64,000 nucleotides of DNA from Streptomyces sp. CB01201 (GTDB taxonomy: Bacteria > Actinomycetota > Actinomycetes > Streptomycetales > Streptomycetaceae). Within the stretch, counting starts at the first letter, position 1; the number at the start of each line of letters is the position of its first letter. The notes below the pieces were generated by a model, which was given only the letters and a program-made list of their open reading frames with translations, was not told the DNA's origin and did no database searches. Below, piece after piece: positions 15,325 to 24,820 of the stretch. Where the stretch lies: positions 62,001-126,000 of the forward strand of contig NZ_NNBJ01000011.1 in NCBI RefSeq assembly GCF_002803085.1, given 5' to 3'. A program made the position numbers and the translations under genes.

Positions 15325-17946
15325 ATGGAGGCCAAGAACGCCGAGGACGTCACGACCGCCGAGACCGTGGTCGACACATTGGTGCGCGGGGCCCAGGAGG
15401 CCCTCGGCCGGTTCGAGACGTTCACCCAGGAGCAGGTCGACCACATCGTCAAGAAGGCCTCGCTGGCCGCGCTGAGCGAGCACGGCGAACTGGCCCGGCT
15501 CGCCGTCGAGGAGACCGGCCGCGGCCTCTTCGAGGACAAGGCCGTCAAGAACCTCTTCGCCTGCGAGCACGTCGTCAACTCGATGCGCGGCCTGAAGACC
15601 GCCGGAGTGATCAGCCGCGACGAGCTGAACGGCATCACCGAGATCGCCGAACCCGTCGGCGTCATCTGCGCGATGACCCCGGTCACCAACCCCACGTCGA
15701 CGACCCTCTTCAAGGCGCTGATCGCGCTGAAGACCCGTAACCCGATCGTCTTCGCCTTCCACCCCTCCGCGCAGAACTGCTCGGCCGCGGCCGCCCGGAT
15801 CGTGCGGGACGCCGCGATCGCGGCCGGGGCGCCCGAGGGATGTGTGCAGTGGATCGAAACCCCGTCGATGGAGGCCACCGGCCTCCTGATGAACCACGAG
15901 GGCGTCTCCACCATCCTGGCCACCGGCGGCAACGCCATGGTCAAGGCCGCCTACTCCTGCGGCAAGCCCGCCCTCGGCGTCGGCGCGGGCAACGTCCCGG
16001 CATACGTCACCCGGAGCGGCAAGCTCGCCCGGGCCGTGCACGACATCGTGCTCTCCAAGTCCTTCGACCACGGCATGATCTGCGCCTCCGAGCAGGCCGT
16101 CATCCTCGACCAGGAGGTGTACGAGCGCGGTCTGGCCGAATTCCAGCGGCTCGGCGCGTACGTCCTGAGCGCGGCCGAGAAGACCAAGCTGGAGGAGTTC
16201 GTCTTCGGCACCACCGCCTTCGCGAGCAACTGCGCGGGCGCCAGGCTCAACGCCTCGGTCGTCGGCAAGTCGCCCCGCTGGATCGCCGAGCAGGCCGGCT
16301 TCGAGGTGCCGGAGACCACCTCGATCCTGGTCGCCGAGTGCGCGGAGGTCGGCGAGGGCGAACCCCTCACCCGCGAGAAGCTGTCCCCGGTCCTGGCCGC
16401 CCTCAAGGCCGACTCCACCGAGCACGGCCTCCAACTCTCCGCGCAGATGGTCGAGTTCCACGGCCTGGGCCACAGTGCCGCCATCCACACCGAGGACGAC
16501 GAGCTGGCCGAGGAGTTCGGCAAGCGGGTCAAGGCGATCCGCGTGATCGTGAACGCGCCCTCCACCTTCGGCGGCATCGGCGACGTCTACAACGCCTTCC
16601 TGCCCTCCCTCACCCTCGGCTGCGGCTCCTACGGACACAACTCGGTGTCCAACAACGTCTCCGCGGTCAACCTCGTCAACGTCAAGCGGATCGGACGGCG
16701 CAACAACAACATGCAGTGGTTCAAGGTCCCGCCGAAGATCTACTTCGAGCGCAACTCCATCCGCTACCTCGGCGAGATGGACGGCCTGAAGCGGGTCACG
16801 ATCGTCACCGACAAGACCATGGGCAGGCTCGGCTTCGTCCAGAAGGTCACCGACATCCTCCAGGCCCGCCCCGGCTCGGTCGTCCTCCAGGTCATCGACA
16901 ACGTCGAGCCCAACCCGGAGCTGTCGACGGTACGGGCCGGCGCCGCGATGATGCGCGACTTCGAGCCGGACACGATCGTCGCGCTCGGCGGCGGCTCGGC
17001 CATGGACGCCGCCAAGATCATGTGGCTGATGTACGAGCACCCGGAGGTCGAGTTCGCGGACACGAAGGAGAAGTTCTTCGACATCCGCAAGCGCGCCTAC
17101 AAGTTCCCCGCGCTCGGCGAGAAGGCCCAGCTGGTCGCCATCCCGACCACCTCGGGAACGGGCAGCGAGGTCACCCCCTTCGCGGTCATCTCCGACCCGG
17201 AGGCCGCGCAGAAGTACCCGCTCGCCGACTACGCGCTCACCCCGAACGTCGCGATCGTCGACCCGGTGCTCCCCATGGGCCTGCCCGCCACCGTGACCGC
17301 CGACTCCGGCTTCGACGCCCTGACCCACGCCACCGAGGCGTACGTCTCGGTCTACTCCAACGACTACACCGACGGCCTCTGCCTCCAGGCGATCAAGCTG
17401 ATCTTCGAGAACCTGGAGCGCTGCGTCGTGGACGGGGCGGCCGACCCCGAGGCGCGCGAGAAGATGCACAACGCCTCGACGGTGGCGGGCATGGCCTTCG
17501 CCAACGCCTTCCTCGGCCTGGTGCACGCCATGGCGCACACCCTCGGCAACACCTTCCACGTCGCTCACGGCCGCACCAACGCGCTGCTCCTGCCGCACGT
17601 CATCCGGCACAACGGCCAGGTGTCCGGCAAGGCGACCCCGTGGCCGAAGGCCGAGGTCTACCGGGCCCCGGAGCGCTTCCAGGAGATCGCCAAGATGCTG
17701 GGCCTGCCGGCCGCGACCCCCGAGGAGAGCGTCGAGTCCTACGCCCGGGCCGTCGAGGAACTGCGCGCCAAGTGCGGCATCCCCGCCTCCTTCCAGGAGG
17801 AGGGCGTGGACGAGACCGCCTTCATCGAGGCCCTGCCGGTCCAGGCGATGAACGCCTACGCCGACCAGTGCGCCCCGGCCAACCCGCGGATGCCGATGAT
17901 CGACGACATGAAGGCGCTCATGACGCGGGCGTACTACGGCAAGTAG
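15325..17946 (+). CDS. adhE: Bifunctional acetaldehyde-CoA/alcohol dehydrogenase AdhE
   Basis: 873 residues, near the ~890 of E. coli AdhE. The N-terminal half (to ~440) is a CoA-acylating aldehyde dehydrogenase: GVICAMTPVTNPTSTTLFKAL, GVGAGNVPAYV, and catalytic Cys253 in HGMICASEQ. The C-terminal half (~455-870) is an iron-containing alcohol dehydrogenase: VTIVTDKTMG, ALGGGSAMDAAK, IPTTSGTGSEVTPF and the metal-binding GLVHAMAHTLG with His in HGRTNALLLPHV. Together they reduce acetyl-CoA to ethanol with two NADH, recycling NAD when oxygen is short. ATG 15325 follows AAGAAGGAG. The Rex operator upstream makes NADH-dependent derepression likely. Such proteins form spirosome filaments. A fermentative enzyme is notable in an obligate aerobe. 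Confidence 0.96.
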   Translation: MEAKNAEDVTTAETVVDTLVRGAQEALGRFETFTQEQVDHIVKKASLAALSEHGELARLAVEETGRGLFEDKAVKNLFACEHVVNSMRGLKTAGVISRDELNGITEIAEPVGVICAMTPVTNPTSTTLFKALIALKTRNPIVFAFHPSAQNCSAAAARIVRDAAIAAGAPEGCVQWIETPSMEATGLLMNHEGVSTILATGGNAMVKAAYSCGKPALGVGAGNVPAYVTRSGKLARAVHDIVLSKSFDHGMICASEQAVILDQEVYERGLAEFQRLGAYVLSAAEKTKLEEFVFGTTAFASNCAGARLNASVVGKSPRWIAEQAGFEVPETTSILVAECAEVGEGEPLTREKLSPVLAALKADSTEHGLQLSAQMVEFHGLGHSAAIHTEDDELAEEFGKRVKAIRVIVNAPSTFGGIGDVYNAFLPSLTLGCGSYGHNSVSNNVSAVNLVNVKRIGRRNNNMQWFKVPPKIYFERNSIRYLGEMDGLKRVTIVTDKTMGRLGFVQKVTDILQARPGSVVLQVIDNVEPNPELSTVRAGAAMMRDFEPDTIVALGGGSAMDAAKIMWLMYEHPEVEFADTKEKFFDIRKRAYKFPALGEKAQLVAIPTTSGTGSEVTPFAVISDPEAAQKYPLADYALTPNVAIVDPVLPMGLPATVTADSGFDALTHATEAYVSVYSNDYTDGLCLQAIKLIFENLERCVVDGAADPEAREKMHNASTVAGMAFANAFLGLVHAMAHTLGNTFHVAHGRTNALLLPHVIRHNGQVSGKATPWPKAEVYRAPERFQEIAKMLGLPAATPEESVESYARAVEELRAKCGIPASFQEEGVDETAFIEALPVQAMNAYADQCAPANPRMPMIDDMKALMTRAYYGK

Positions 17947-17977
17947 GCCGCCCGCGTCCCCCAGGTCCGCCGCATGC

Positions 17978-18003
17978 GGGGCCGCCCTTCGCCGGGCGGC
18001 CCC
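17978..18003 (+). terminator. Terminator hairpin after adhE
   Basis: GGGGCCGCCC pairs with GGGCGGCCCC around a 6-base loop, 32 bp after the adhE stop. Confidence 0.7.
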
Positions 18004-18008
18004 GCCTC

Positions 18009-18088
18009 GTGTCTCCGGCCGGCCAGTCGTGTCTCCGGCCGGCCGGTCGGGTCTCCGGGTGGTCGGTCAGGTCTCCGGGTGGTCGGGC
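18009..18088. repeat. Four 20-bp tandem repeats running into the transporter stop codon
   Basis: Units start at 18009, 18029, 18049 and 18069, each with GTCTCCGG at offset 2. The last unit is coding sequence of the minus-strand transporter gene, whose stop (18067-18069) straddles the unit 3/4 junction. Confidence 0.8.
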
Positions 18089-18720
18089 GGGGACAGGAAG
18101 CGGCCCATCGGCAGCACCGGGCGGCCCCAGGTCGAGGCGAGGATCTGACCCGCGAGGAGGTACGTCGCGCCCAGTGCCGCGCACAGACCGGCCCACCCGG
18201 CGATCCGGTTCCAGATCACCTCGCCCGTGAACCCGTTGCAGACCAGCCCGACGAAGACGACGAGCACGCAGGTGAAGGTGGAGAGCAGCGCCAGATGGAT
18301 GCGGAAGCTGCCCAGCCAGAGCACGAACACCACGAACACCCAGGGCAGCGTGAAAAGACCCATCGCGTCGCCGCGCAGCGACGGGTCGAGCGTCGGCACC
18401 ACCCACTGGAGCATCAGCGCCTTCGCCATCCAGAACACCCCGAAGCCGCCGAAGACCGTAGCGTGCCAGGTGTCGCCGCGCTGGGCCTGGAAGAGCCCGG
18501 CGAGCAGCTGGGCCAGGCCGCCGATGAAGAAGCCGACCAGCGGCACCACGGACGCCGCGAGCTTCTCGGGGAAGACCCCCGCGTCGATGCCGGTGGCGAT
18601 GGTGGTCACCACGATGAACCCGGTCAGGCCGAGCGGACCGAGCTGCGCCTGCGCGCTCGGCTCCATCCGCCTTACGGAGAAGGCCTGTTCGGCCGGGCCG
18701 GAGCGGCGGGGGATGTTCAC
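18067..18720 (-). CDS. GPR1/FUN34/YaaH-family transporter (acetate uptake type)
   Basis: 217-residue integral membrane protein with about six TM helices. Characteristic segments are LGPLGLTGFIVVTTIATGIDAG (the family NPxPLGL-like start), IGGLAQLLAGLFQAQRGDTWHATVFGGFGVFWMAKAL (matching the GGxxQLxAGxxEFxxGxTF motif) and LLSTFTCVLVVFVGL. E. coli SatP/YaaH moves acetate and succinate with protons. Lying beside adhE it may handle C2 acids, which is inference. GTG 18720 overlaps the stop of the preceding minus-strand gene (GTGA), implying coupled translation; ATG 18666, with AAGGCGG upstream, is an alternative giving 199 residues. Confidence 0.85.
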   Translation of the reverse strand: MNIPRRSGPAEQAFSVRRMEPSAQAQLGPLGLTGFIVVTTIATGIDAGVFPEKLAASVVPLVGFFIGGLAQLLAGLFQAQRGDTWHATVFGGFGVFWMAKALMLQWVVPTLDPSLRGDAMGLFTLPWVFVVFVLWLGSFRIHLALLSTFTCVLVVFVGLVCNGFTGEVIWNRIAGWAGLCAALGATYLLAGQILASTWGRPVLPMGRFLSPPDHPET

Positions 18721-19733
18721 ACGCCCACCGGCCTCTCGGCGCGGTCGCGGCGCAGACCGGCGAGCACCAGGGTGATGACGGCGCCGGCCACCGCCCAGAT
18801 CGACAGCACCAGGAGCGGACCGGTGACCGCCTCGCCCCGGAAGTACGCGATCGAGCGGGCGGCCCAGGTGCCGGCGCCGGGCGGCAGACCCGGCCCGATC
18901 GTCCGCCAGAACGGCGGCAGCAGCGGATACGGGTAGGCGCCGCCCGCGCTCGGATTGCCGAGTACGACGATGACCAGGATCGCCAGGCCGATGCCGACGA
19001 CTCCGGCGAGCCCCTGGAAGGCGAGGGTGGTGGCGCCCACCGCGAACACGACGAGCGCGCCGAGTCCGGCGAGGCCGAGGTAGCTGCCCGGCAGCGCGCC
19101 GAGCACCGGCCCGATGATGAGCGAGCCGAGGAGTCCGGCGGCGATCGAGTACACGGCGAGCACCGCGAGCCGGATCAGCGCGCGATGGGTGTTGGCGGGC
19201 CGGGCGCCCGCGCTGATCGCCAGGATCGCGGCGCACAGATAGCCGCCCACGCACCAGCCGACGACGAGGTAGAACGCGGACAGCGTGCGGGAGTCGCCCG
19301 CGGCGGCCGGGGCGACGTCGGTCACCTCGACCGTACGCTGCTGGGCCTTCTCGGCGGCCGTCGTGATGGCCTCCACGGCCTGCGCGAGGGAGGCCCCGCC
19401 GCCGCTCGCCACGAGCAGCCGGTCGGTGGTGCCCCGCGGGTCCACCAGCAGGGCCCCGTCGATGCTGCGGTCGCGCAGTTGGCGGGTGGCGTCCGCCGCG
19501 TCCTTCGCCGTGCGCACGTCCAGCGGTGTGCCGGGGAGCTTGCCCAGCTGCTGGGTGAGCTGCCCCTGGATCTGCGCGGGGGCGACCACGGCGAAGGGGA
19601 TGTCCTTCGGCTTCGGGCTGTGGAAGGCGCCGGCGTAGGACGCGATGAAGGCGACCATCAGCCCCAGTACGCCGATCACCAGCAGGGCGGCCCGTACGGA
19701 GACGGCGCTCTTCACCTCGTCGACGAATGTCAT
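18717..19733 (-). CDS. ABC-2/YhgE-like (DUF3533) membrane protein
   Basis: 338 residues. One N-terminal TM (about 15-35), a ~130-residue extracytoplasmic domain (DIPFAVVAPAQIQGQL ... DRSIDGALLVDPRGTTDRLLVASGGG), then five or six TM helices from ~150 on. This layout fits the DUF3533/YhgE-Pip group of ABC-2-related membrane proteins; there is no ATPase domain and no ATPase gene nearby. The segment YPYPLLPPFWRTIGPGLPPGAGTWAARSIAYF is typical of actinobacterial members. It is translationally coupled to the downstream transporter. Function unknown. Confidence 0.78.
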   Translation of the reverse strand: MTFVDEVKSAVSVRAALLVIGVLGLMVAFIASYAGAFHSPKPKDIPFAVVAPAQIQGQLTQQLGKLPGTPLDVRTAKDAADATRQLRDRSIDGALLVDPRGTTDRLLVASGGGASLAQAVEAITTAAEKAQQRTVEVTDVAPAAAGDSRTLSAFYLVVGWCVGGYLCAAILAISAGARPANTHRALIRLAVLAVYSIAAGLLGSLIIGPVLGALPGSYLGLAGLGALVVFAVGATTLAFQGLAGVVGIGLAILVIVVLGNPSAGGAYPYPLLPPFWRTIGPGLPPGAGTWAARSIAYFRGEAVTGPLLVLSIWAVAGAVITLVLAGLRRDRAERPVGV

Positions 19734-20300
19734 GCCCCCACGCTCCGCCGAGCGGGCCGCCCCCGCAGTCGGACTGACCCAAACGACTGACCGGGGTCCG
19801 GGGGGTTTGCCCGCCCGCCCGCCCGTTACTCGGGGTTGGTAGGTTCCGGGTCCCCCTGGGGCTCCGCCCCAGACCCCGTTCGCGCCTTAAGGGCGCTCGT
19901 CCTCAAACGCCGGACGGGCTGAGGATGCCTGCGCCGACCAGCACCGAGGCATTCCGGGTCGCCTACAGGGGCGCGGGGCTGTGGCATTGCGCGGCTCCGC
20001 CGCGGTGGGCGCGACCGGGGGGTTCTGGGTCACCTACGGGGGCGCGGGGAACTGCGCGAGAAGGGGGCACGGTCCGCAGCCGAAAAGGGGGTTGGGGGCG
20101 CGGGGAACTGCGCGAACGGCTACGCGTGGCGTGTTCGGACGTGGGCCGGGGTGAGGGAGGCCGACCCCGGGGGACCCATCGCCACCCCACCCGGAGGGGC
20201 AGCACCAGGATTCGAACATACGTGTCGCACGCACGTTCGAACTGGTCTATGGTTGAAGCGAGGGGGTGAGAGACGGCTCGGTAATCGGTAGGAGGCGCGG
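19734..20300. repeat. 567-bp intergenic region with dispersed Streptomyces-type repeats
   Basis: No credible gene. 19848-19925 holds a foldback element (CCCCCTGGGGCTCCGCCCCAG hairpin type) followed by CTCAAACGCCGGACGGGCTGA, a sequence I recognise from many Streptomyces intergenic regions. GGGGGCGCGGGGAACTGCGCGA-type copies occur at 20038-20059 and 20094-20115, identical over 22 bases. A related GGGGCGCGGGGCTGTGGCATTG element is near 19970. The right end (20225-20240) carries a LexA-like box for dnaE2. Confidence 0.7.
20225..20240. promoter_or_regulatory. LexA-like SOS box upstream of dnaE2
   Basis: TCGCAC-GCAC-GTTCGA differs from the actinobacterial SOS box TCGAAC-N4-GTTCGA at one base, 60 bp before the dnaE2 start. 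A further TTCGAAC half-site lies at about 20212-20218. Confidence 0.7.
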
Positions 20301-23300
20301 ATGCCAAGGTTCACGCATCTGCACACCGTCTCGGGGTTCTCCCTCCGCTACGGCGCCTCGCATCCGGAACGGCTGGCCGAGCGCGCTGTCGAGCGCGGCA
20401 TGGACACCCTCGCCCTGACCGACCGGGACACCCTCGCCGGTACCGTCCGCTTCGCGAAGGCCTGCGCCGAGGCCGGGATCCGCCCGCTGTTCGGGGCCGA
20501 ACTCGCCGTGCCGGAACACCTCGGGAACGCCGGGGCCGGCCCGGCCCGCGGCCCCGCCCGGCGCACCCCCGTGCGGGGCGGCGCCTTCGTGGACGAGTCC
20601 GCCCCCCGCGTCACCTTCCTCGCCCGGGACGGCGCGACCGGCTGGGCCGAGCTCTGCCGACTGGTCAGCGCGGCGCACACCGCCGTGGGCCGCCCGCTGC
20701 TGACCCACGCCGACCTGCCCGCCGAAGGGCTCACCGTGCTGCTCGGCCCCGCCTCCGAGATCGGCCGCGCACTGAGCGCCGGCCGCCCCGACCGGGCCGC
20801 GCGCCTGCTCGCCCCCTGGCGGGAGATCTACGGCGACGCCCTCCGTCTGGAGGCCGTCCACCATGGCCTCCGCGGCACCGGCCCCGGCTCCCTGCGGCTC
20901 GCCGCCCGCACCGTCGGCTTCGCCGCCGAACAGGGCGTACGCGCCGTCCTGACCAACGCCGCGCGCTACGCCGACCCCGGCCAGGGCCCGGTCGCCGACG
21001 TACTGGACGCCGCGCGGCGCCTCGTTCCGGTGCGGGCGCCGTTCGACAGCGGCGAGCGCTGGCTCAAGGGCCCGGACGCCATGTTCAAGATCGCCGAGCG
21101 GGTCGCCGAGGCGGCCGGCTGGCGGCGCGATGTCGCCCACCGGCTGCTCGCCATGACCGAGGAGACCGCCGCCGAGTGTCTCGTCGACCCCCAGGACGAC
21201 CTCGGTATGGGCACCGCGAGCTATCCCGAGCCGTATCTCGTCGGCGCCGCCCACCGCGCCCCGCAACGGGTCCTCGCCTCCCGGGCCGCGGCCGGCATGG
21301 TGCTGCGCGGCTATGCGGGCCGGCGCGCGTACTGGGAGCGGATGCACCACGAGCTGGACATCATCGCGCACTGGGGGTACGCCTCGTACTTCCTTACCGT
21401 CGCCCAAGTCGTCGACGACGTAAGGGAGATGGGCATCCGCGTGGCCGCGCGCGGCTCCGGCGCGGGCTCGCTCGTCAACCATCTGCTCGGCATCGCCCAC
21501 GCCGATCCGATCGAGAACGGGCTCCTGATGGAGCGCTTCCTGTCCAAGCGGCGCCCGGTGCTGCCCGACATCGACATCGATGTGGAGTCCGCCCGCCGGC
21601 TCGACGTCTACCGCGCGATCATCGACCGCTTCGGCACCGAGCGCGTCGCCGCTGTCGCCATGCCCGAGACCTACCGGGTGCGGCACGCCATCCGCGACGT
21701 GGGCGCCGCCCTGTCCATGGACCCGGCCGTCATCGACCGGATCGCCAAGTCCTTCCCCCACATCCGGGCCCGCGACGCCCGCACCGCCCTCCAGGAACTG
21801 CCCGAACTGCGTTCCCTGGCAGCCGAGATGGAGAAGTACGGCAAGCTCTGGGAGCTCGTCGAAGCCCTGGACGCCCTGCCGCGCGGCATCGCGATGCACC
21901 CGTGCGGCGTGCTTCTCTCGGACGCCTCGCTGCTGCGCCGCACCCCGGTGATGCCCACCAGCGGTGAGATCCCCCTAGGCCTTGAGGGCCAGGGAGGTGC
22001 CCCCATCCCCATGTCCCAGTTCGACAAGGAGGACGTGGAGGACCTGGGGCTGCTCAAACTGGACGTCCTGGGGGTGCGGATGCAGTCCGCGATGGCCCAT
22101 GCGGTCGCCGAGATCGGCCGGGCCACCGGCGAGGAGCTCGACATCGACGACCCCGCCCAAGTCCCGCCGGGCGATGCCAGGACGTACCAACTCATCAGCT
22201 CCACCGAGACGTTGGGCTGTTTCCAGATCGAGTCGCCCGGCCAGCGCGACCTGGTCGGGCGGCTCCAGCCGTCGACCTTCCACGACCTCGTCGTGGACAT
22301 CTCACTGTTCCGGCCGGGCCCGGTCGCGGCCGACATGGTGCGCCCGTTCATCGAGGCCCGGCACGGCCGCGCCCCGGTGCGCTTCCCGCACCCCGACCTG
22401 GCCGACGCGCTGCGCGACACCTATGGCGTGGTCGTCTTCCACGAGCAGATCATCGAGATGGTGAACATCATGACCGGCTGCGGCCGGGGCGAGGCCGACC
22501 GGGTGCGGCGCGGGCTCTCCAACCCGGAGTTGCAGGCGCACATCAAGGTCTGGTTCGCCCAACTCGCCCAGGAGCGCGGCTACTCGCCCGAGGTGATCGC
22601 CCGTACCTGGGAGATCATCGAGGCCTTCGGCTCGTACGGCTTCTGCAAGGCGCACGCGGTCGCCTTCGCGGTGCCGACCTACCAGTCGGCCTGGCTCAAG
22701 GCGCACCACCCGGCCGCCTTCTACGCCGGGCTGCTCACCCACGACCCCGGGATGTATCCGAAGCGGCTGCTGCTCGCGGACGCGCGGCGGCGCGGGGTGC
22801 CGATCCTGCCGGTGGATGTGAACCGGTCCTCGGTCGCACACAGAATCGAACTGGTGTCCGGTCAGTGGGGGGTGCGGCTCGCGCTCTGCGACGTCCACGG
22901 CATCAGCGAGGCCGAGAGTGCGCGCATCGAGGCCGGCCGGCCCTACGCCTCGCTGCGCGACTTCTGGCAGCGAGCCAGGCCCGGCCGGCCGGTCGCCGAG
23001 CGGCTTGCCCGGATCGGCGCGCTCGACGCGTTCGGCGCCAACCGCCGCGACCTGCTGCTCCACCTGTCCGAACTGCATGGCTCCCGTCGCGCTCCTGGCG
23101 GTCAACTGCCGCTGGACGGAGGCATGTTGACGGCCCGCGCCGGGCTGCCCGACCTGGACGACGCGGAACGGCTCAGCGCCGAACTCGGCGTCCTCGGCAT
23201 GGACGCCTCCCGCCATCTGATGGAGGACCACACCGCGTTCCTGAACGAACTCGGCGTCGTGTCCGCCAAGCGGCTGCGCGACGCGAAGCACGGCGAGACG

Positions 23301-23855
23301 GTTCTGGTCGCGGGCGCCAAGGCGGCCACCCAGACCCCGCCGATCCGCTCCGGCAAGCGGGTCGTCTTCAGCACCCTGGACGACGGCACCGGCCTGGTCG
23401 ACCTGGCCTTCTTCGACGACAGCCACGACGCCTGCGCCTACACGGTCTTCCACTCCTGGCTCCTCCTCGTACGGGGCGTGGTGCAGCGGCGCGGGCCGCG
23501 CAGCCTCAGCGTGGTGGGCGCCCGCGCCTGGAATCTCGCCGAACTCGTCGAACTGCGCCGCGCGGGCGGCCTGGACGCGGTCTCGGCCCGCCTCGCGACC
23601 CCGCCCGAGCCGATGTCCCGGCCCGGAGCCGCGGACGGGGCCGAGGGAGGGGCCGAAGGCGGGGCCGAGGGAGGCCCCGCGCCCGAGGGAGGCCCCGCGC
23701 CCGACGGGGCGACCGCGCCCACCGCCGACAACGGCCGCCGCATCCACCTGTCCACCGGCTATGAACTGAACCCCTGGGCCGACCTGCAACCCGCGGGTGA
23801 ACGGGCTGCCACCGGGCGGAAGTTGTGGCATTCGAGCCCGGGGAGTGCGGGATGA
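20301..23855 (+). CDS. dnaE2: Error-prone DNA polymerase III alpha subunit DnaE2 (ImuC)
   Basis: 1184 residues. The PHP domain is N-terminal (FTHLHTVSGFSLRYGASHPERLAERA). The C-family polymerase core includes RGSGAGSLVNHLLGI, PDIDIDVES with the acidic pair at 423-427, and GCFQIESPGQRDL. The second half has FGSYGFCKAHAVAFAVPTYQSAWLKAHHPAAFYAGLL, a helix-hairpin-helix region and an OB fold near 980-1060. Replicative DnaE1 is not error-prone; this DnaE2 type carries out translesion synthesis. The C-terminal ~70 residues are Gly/Ala/Pro-rich (EGGAEGG repeats). It overlaps the Y-family gene by ATGA. An SOS-like box lies upstream. Confidence 0.95.
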   Translation: MPRFTHLHTVSGFSLRYGASHPERLAERAVERGMDTLALTDRDTLAGTVRFAKACAEAGIRPLFGAELAVPEHLGNAGAGPARGPARRTPVRGGAFVDESAPRVTFLARDGATGWAELCRLVSAAHTAVGRPLLTHADLPAEGLTVLLGPASEIGRALSAGRPDRAARLLAPWREIYGDALRLEAVHHGLRGTGPGSLRLAARTVGFAAEQGVRAVLTNAARYADPGQGPVADVLDAARRLVPVRAPFDSGERWLKGPDAMFKIAERVAEAAGWRRDVAHRLLAMTEETAAECLVDPQDDLGMGTASYPEPYLVGAAHRAPQRVLASRAAAGMVLRGYAGRRAYWERMHHELDIIAHWGYASYFLTVAQVVDDVREMGIRVAARGSGAGSLVNHLLGIAHADPIENGLLMERFLSKRRPVLPDIDIDVESARRLDVYRAIIDRFGTERVAAVAMPETYRVRHAIRDVGAALSMDPAVIDRIAKSFPHIRARDARTALQELPELRSLAAEMEKYGKLWELVEALDALPRGIAMHPCGVLLSDASLLRRTPVMPTSGEIPLGLEGQGGAPIPMSQFDKEDVEDLGLLKLDVLGVRMQSAMAHAVAEIGRATGEELDIDDPAQVPPGDARTYQLISSTETLGCFQIESPGQRDLVGRLQPSTFHDLVVDISLFRPGPVAADMVRPFIEARHGRAPVRFPHPDLADALRDTYGVVVFHEQIIEMVNIMTGCGRGEADRVRRGLSNPELQAHIKVWFAQLAQERGYSPEVIARTWEIIEAFGSYGFCKAHAVAFAVPTYQSAWLKAHHPAAFYAGLLTHDPGMYPKRLLLADARRRGVPILPVDVNRSSVAHRIELVSGQWGVRLALCDVHGISEAESARIEAGRPYASLRDFWQRARPGRPVAERLARIGALDAFGANRRDLLLHLSELHGSRRAPGGQLPLDGGMLTARAGLPDLDDAERLSAELGVLGMDASRHLMEDHTAFLNELGVVSAKRLRDAKHGETVLVAGAKAATQTPPIRSGKRVVFSTLDDGTGLVDLAFFDDSHDACAYTVFHSWLLLVRGVVQRRGPRSLSVVGARAWNLAELVELRRAGGLDAVSARLATPPEPMSRPGAADGAEGGAEGGAEGGPAPEGGPAPDGATAPTADNGRRIHLSTGYELNPWADLQPAGERAATGRKLWHSSPGSAG

Positions 23856-24820
23856 TCCTCTGTGCACATTTCGCTCTCGCGGAGGCGGGCACGGCGCTGC
23901 CCGCGCTGGTCGCCCTCGCCGAGGGCCTCACCCCGGTCGTCCAGGCACTCCCGCCCGACGGCCTCCTCGCCGACCTGGGTGGCGCCGAGAAGTACTTCGG
24001 GCAGGACGCCGGACAACTCGCCGCCGTCCTGCGGGTCCGCGCGCTCGCCCACTTCGGCCTGGACTGCGCCATCGGGCTCGCCCCCAACCCGATGCTGGCC
24101 AGGATGGCCGCGCGGGACGCCGGACCCGGCACGACCCGCACGGTCCGCCCCGACGAGGTGGACCGCTACCTCGCCGCGAAGCCGGTCCGGGCACTCGACG
24201 GCGTCGGTCGCTCGACCGCCGGCCGCCTCTGCGCCTACGGACTTGACACGGCGGGCCGCCTCGCCGCGGCGCCGCCGGGTACCGTCCAGCGGATCCTCGG
24301 CGCCCGGCAGGGCCGCGACCTCCAGGAGCGCGCCCGCGGCATCGACCGCACCCCCGTCGTGCCGAACGCCTCCGCCCGGTCACTGGCCGCCGAACGGACC
24401 TTTCCCCGCGACGAGTTGGACCCCGTACGCCATCAGCGAGCCCTGCTCTCCCTCGCCGAGGAACTGGGCGTCCGGCTGCGCGGCTCCGGTCAGGCGTGCC
24501 GCTCCCTCACCCTCACGGTGCGCTACGCCGACCGGTCCACCACCACCCGCACCCGTGGCCTGCGCGAGCCGACGGCCCACTCGCCCGCGCTGGCCGACCT
24601 CGCCCGCGCCCTCCACGCGGCGCTCGGCCTGCAACGGGCCAGGGTTCGCGGCATCGCACTGCGGGCCGAGGGCCTGATGGCGGCCGAACACGCCGCCCAC
24701 CAGCTGACGTTCGCCCCCGAGGATGAGCGGGCCCGTCGTATCGAGGCGGTGGCCGACCTGGCCCGGGCCAAGTTCGGCCCCCGCGCCGTCATCCCGGGCT
24801 CACTGTCCGACGCGGCCTGA
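23852..24820 (+). CDS. Y-family polymerase-like protein, catalytically degenerate (ImuB-like)
   Basis: 322 residues. The Y-family fold is recognisable from LLADLGGAEKYFGQDAGQLAAVLRVRA, GLAPNPMLARMAARDAG, the HhH segment VRALDGVGRSTAGRLCAYGLDTAGRLA, and a little-finger region with LTLTVRYADRSTTTRTRGL. The catalytic acids are missing: the DxDxFFASVE start is LCAHFALAEAG, and the SxDE motif is LLADLGG. That matches ImuB, which recruits DnaE2 to the beta clamp rather than polymerising. ATG 23852 overlaps the dnaE2 stop, so coupling is tight; a GTG at 23825 is possible but less likely. No imuA' gene is visible upstream. Confidence 0.85.
   Translation: MILCAHFALAEAGTALPALVALAEGLTPVVQALPPDGLLADLGGAEKYFGQDAGQLAAVLRVRALAHFGLDCAIGLAPNPMLARMAARDAGPGTTRTVRPDEVDRYLAAKPVRALDGVGRSTAGRLCAYGLDTAGRLAAAPPGTVQRILGARQGRDLQERARGIDRTPVVPNASARSLAAERTFPRDELDPVRHQRALLSLAEELGVRLRGSGQACRSLTLTVRYADRSTTTRTRGLREPTAHSPALADLARALHAALGLQRARVRGIALRAEGLMAAEHAAHQLTFAPEDERARRIEAVADLARAKFGPRAVIPGSLSDAA

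Noticed and set aside
20038..20115. Direct repeats as phage attachment sites
   Set aside because: No integrase, tRNA or foreign composition nearby; the repeats match dispersed Streptomyces elements.
23852..24820. Active DNA polymerase IV (DinB)
   Set aside because: Both catalytic acid motifs are absent.
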